DNA from: Desulfobacteraceae bacterium
GTDB taxonomy: Bacteria > Desulfobacterota > Desulfobacteria > Desulfobacterales > Desulfobacteraceae
Length of the DNA stretch: 64,000 nucleotides
Direction: 5' to 3'
NCBI GenBank assembly: GCA_016743945.1
Contig: JADGFI010000004.1
Coordinates: 186,001-250,000 of the forward strand
The notes below the pieces were generated by a model. That model made no database searches, was not told where the DNA came from, and worked only from the letters and a program-made list of their open reading frames with translations. A program made the position numbers and the translations under genes. Below are positions 61,905 to 64,000 of the stretch, one piece after another (position 1 is the stretch's first letter; every line of letters begins with the position of its first letter).

Positions 61905-63767
61905 ATGAGCAAAATTATAGGAATCGACCTGGGAACAACCAATTCTTGTGTAGCCATACTTGAAAACGACAAACCCGTTGTCATTACAAATCCCGAAGGG
62001 GGACGAACCACCCCGTCCATCATTGCCACTGCCAAAAACGGAGAGCGTTTGGCAGGTCAGATCGCCAAAAGACAGGCGGTCACCAATGCCGAAAATACGG
62101 TTTTCGGAGTAAAACGACTGATCGGGCGAGATTATGAGGCCCCTGAAGTACAAAAGGACCTGCCAAACCTGCCCTACAGGATAGAAAAAGCTACCAACGG
62201 CAGCGTGAAGATTAAACTGCACAATAGAGTTCACACCCCGGCTGAGATATCCTCTTTTATTTTGGCGGACATTAAAAAAACAGCAGAAGCCTATTTGGGT
62301 GAAACAGTGACCGATGCCGTTATTACCGTGCCGGCCTATTTTGATGACAGCCAGCGCCAGGCTACCAAAGATGCCGGTAAAATTGCTGGCCTCAATGTTT
62401 TGCGGATCATCAATGAACCCACCGCCGCATCTCTTGCCTATGGACTGGATAAAACCAAAGAAGAGACGATTGCCGTTTTTGACCTGGGGGGCGGCACCTT
62501 TGATATCTCCATCCTTGAAATCGGGGACGGAATTTTTGAAGTAAAGTCCACCAACGGGGATACCCATCTTGGTGGAGAAGATTTTGACCTGTGCATCCTG
62601 GATTTTCTAGCCGATGAATTTAAACGGGATCAAGGCATTGATTTAAGAAAAGATACCATGGCATTGCAGCGGCTCAAGGAAGCAGGAGAGAAAGCAAAAA
62701 CAGAATTGTCCGCCGCCATGGAAACCCAAGTCAACCTGCCGTTTATTACGGCCGATGCCAGCGGGCCCAAGCACCTGAATATCAAACTGACCCGGGCCAG
62801 ACTGGAAACTCTGGTGGCAGATTTGCTCAACCGGATTGAAACCCCCTGCAGGGAAGCGGTCTCGGATGCGGGAATAACATTTACCGGTATCGGACGGGTG
62901 CTCCTTGTAGGAGGTATGACCCGGATGCCGGCGGTCCAACGATTGGTTAAAGAAATATTTGGCCAGGAACCGGACAAAAGTGTGAACCCGGATGAAGTGG
63001 TCTCGCTTGGCGCCGCCATCCAGGGCGGAATCCTCAAAGGTGACTTAAAGGATGTGCTGTTGTTGGATGTAACCCCTCTGTCCCTGGGGATCGAAACAAT
63101 GGGCGGGGTCATGACCCGGCTGATCGAAAAAAATACCACCATTCCCACCCAGAAGAGTGAAATCTTTTCAACGGCGGTGGACAACCAGCCAGCGGTTTCC
63201 ATTCATGTACTCCAGGGGGAACGGGAAATGTCTGCAGACAACAAGACCCTGGGGCAGTTTGAACTGCCTGACATTGCTGGGGCGCCCAGAGGGGTGCCAA
63301 AGATCGAGGTGACCTTTGATATTGATGCAAACGGTATTGTCAATGTGTCGGCAAAGGACAAGGCAACAAGAAAAGAGCAATCCATACGAATCACAACGTC
63401 ATCGGGTCTTTCCAAACAAGAAATTGACACCCTTGTCAGGGAAGCCGAGCGCCATGCCGATGAAGACCGAAAGAAAAAAGAACAGGTCATGGCTCGCAAT
63501 GATGCCGACGGGCTGATCTACCAGGCAGAAAAAATGATCAGCGAAGCCGGTGCCGGGATTGACAGCAATGTAAAGGGCCAGGTGGAAGCTGTTATCGTTA
63601 ATCTGAAACAGGCCATGAAACAGGATGGTGATATCAAGAAATTAAGTGACGACCTGACCCATGCCCTGGCGGCCCTGGGGAAACCTGCTGACACAGGTCA
63701 GGGTCCGGCCGGTAAAACTGCTTCCGATGATGATATTGTGGATGCCGAGTTTGCTGAAGTCGCGTAA
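61905..63767 (+). CDS. dnaK: Chaperone DnaK (Hsp70)
   Basis: A 620-residue Hsp70. The ATPase domain opens [19 protein letters not shown] and has [32 protein letters not shown] and [14 protein letters not shown]. The interdomain linker is [13 protein letters not shown] (about 380), followed by the beta-sandwich and helical lid, ending [13 protein letters not shown]. It folds proteins with GrpE and DnaJ, but neither gene is next to it, so this may be a stand-alone or second copy. The C-terminal tail is slightly shorter than E. coli DnaK and lacks the classical EEVKD. AAGGAG precedes the ATG; the promoter region carries unusual repeats. Confidence 0.95.
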   Translation: MSKIIGIDLGTTNSCVAILENDKPVVITNPEGGRTTPSIIATAKNGERLAGQIAKRQAVTNAENTVFGVKRLIGRDYEAPEVQKDLPNLPYRIEKATNGSVKIKLHNRVHTPAEISSFILADIKKTAEAYLGETVTDAVITVPAYFDDSQRQATKDAGKIAGLNVLRIINEPTAASLAYGLDKTKEETIAVFDLGGGTFDISILEIGDGIFEVKSTNGDTHLGGEDFDLCILDFLADEFKRDQGIDLRKDTMALQRLKEAGEKAKTELSAAMETQVNLPFITADASGPKHLNIKLTRARLETLVADLLNRIETPCREAVSDAGITFTGIGRVLLVGGMTRMPAVQRLVKEIFGQEPDKSVNPDEVVSLGAAIQGGILKGDLKDVLLLDVTPLSLGIETMGGVMTRLIEKNTTIPTQKSEIFSTAVDNQPAVSIHVLQGEREMSADNKTLGQFELPDIAGAPRGVPKIEVTFDIDANGIVNVSAKDKATRKEQSIRITTSSGLSKQEIDTLVREAERHADEDRKKKEQVMARNDADGLIYQAEKMISEAGAGIDSNVKGQVEAVIVNLKQAMKQDGDIKKLSDDLTHALAALGKPADTGQGPAGKTASDDDIVDAEFAEVA

Positions 63768-63780
63768 AGGTCCCACCTTC

Positions 63781-63825
63781 ATAAACGTGTTGCAGGCAGA
63801 AAGACGATTCCTGCAACACGTTTAT
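63781..63825. terminator. Bidirectional hairpin between dnaK and metF
   Basis: ATAAACGTGTTGCAGG (63781-63796) and its exact complement (63810-63825) form a 16-bp stem between convergent genes. The T tract is short on both sides, but the position fits a shared terminator. Confidence 0.7.
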
Positions 63826-63843
63826 GGTTAAACAATTAAATAA

Positions 63844-64000
63844 TTAAACCGCAGGTCTTGGCAATACCTTTGCCCTTTGGGCAATTTCAGGGACTTTGTG
63901 TTCCCATTCAATGGCCATCAGGTGGACGCCTGCGACGCCTTGCATCTGCTTGAACTCTTCAATCTGTTCAAGGGCAAAGCAAATGCCTTCTTCCGACTGA
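63844..64000 (-). CDS. metF: Methylenetetrahydrofolate reductase MetF (C-terminus, partial)
   Basis: Fifty-one codons of the C-terminus are in the window, continuing beyond the right edge. The frame reads FALEQIEEFKQMQGVAGVHL and MAIEWEHKVPEIAQRAKVLP, which matches the end of bacterial MetF-type TIM barrels (GV-x-G-(V/I)-H-(I/L)-M-A-(I/V)). In anaerobes this enzyme serves the methyl branch of the Wood-Ljungdahl pathway. The catalytic part is not visible. Confidence 0.75.
   Translation of the reverse strand, partial: QSEEGICFALEQIEEFKQMQGVAGVHLMAIEWEHKVPEIAQRAKVLPRPAV

Noticed and set aside
1..64000. CRISPR arrays, tRNA, rRNA genes and complete insertion sequences
   Set aside because: No regular short repeats with spacers, no cloverleaf genes and no rRNA-like stretches were noticed; the only mobile-element trace is the IS66-like fragment.

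Overview
The window looks like a chromosome segment of an anaerobic Desulfobacterota, most likely a Desulfobacteraceae-type sulfate reducer. This is inferred from gene content: many PAS-rich sensor kinases, universal stress proteins, a flavodoxin-ferredoxin protein, a DASS anion transporter, a TAXI-TRAP system, relics of aldehyde:ferredoxin oxidoreductase, and the C-terminus of a MetF-like methylenetetrahydrofolate reductase at the right edge. No database search was possible. No tRNA, rRNA, CRISPR array or complete insertion sequence was seen.

Layout. 1-5.1 kb: tail of a kinase, a receiver-PAS-kinase hybrid, a lone receiver, a tandem UspA protein, and an NhaD-type Na+/H+ antiporter with a PAS domain inside the membrane protein. 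5.2-14.9 kb: a receiver gene followed by an Mrp/Mbh-type cation antiporter operon in the order E-F-G-DUF4040-(MbhE+B)-C-D-D-small-small-long D, then two stand-alone cyclic-nucleotide-binding-fold proteins. 15-17.2 kb: an inverted paralogous module (small-small-long D), followed by a decayed strip with relics of the cNMP-fold gene and of a trkH. 18.3-29.3 kb: a PAS kinase and NtrC-type sigma-54 activator, a Cache-GAF-PAS-kinase-receiver hybrid, an MCP, and a CheA-like kinase without a phosphotransfer domain. 29.3-32.1 kb: trkA-trkH (minus). 32.4-38.4 kb: kinase, receiver, DASS transporter, small membrane protein, Yip1-like protein, receiver-CBS protein and a broken TauE/SafE gene. 38.4-41.1 kb: a gene graveyard (carbohydrate-binding module, HAD phosphatase, trehalose-6-phosphate synthase, MCP) around one intact usp. 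41.1-48.3 kb: an orphan periplasmic binding protein, then a BKACE enzyme / TAXI-TRAP / class III aminotransferase operon. 48.4-55.1 kb: an AOR relic, then (minus) a LytR-LytS-CstA locus with three downstream genes including an ArsA-like ATPase. 55.4-60.4 kb: OMP relic, AsmA and GAP-family genes, and a second graveyard (Omp85, IS66, cstA and usp/glpK relics). 60.6-64 kb: flavodoxin-ferredoxin protein, a small unknown protein, dnaK, and partial metF.

The themes that tie the segment together are monovalent-cation homeostasis (NhaD-PAS, Mrp/Mbh, Trk), dense signal transduction placed directly next to the transporters, and uptake of organic and inorganic anions. The most notable points are that both long MrpD paralogues carry Asn where the pump family normally has the TM7 Lys, that the cNMP-fold proteins in the same locus lack the usual phosphate-binding residues, and that an aminotransferase, a beta-keto acid cleavage enzyme and a TAXI-TRAP permease suggest a compact beta-amino (or other amino) acid catabolic unit. 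Many pseudogenes, two with apparent homopolymer slips, show active genome erosion in three strips.
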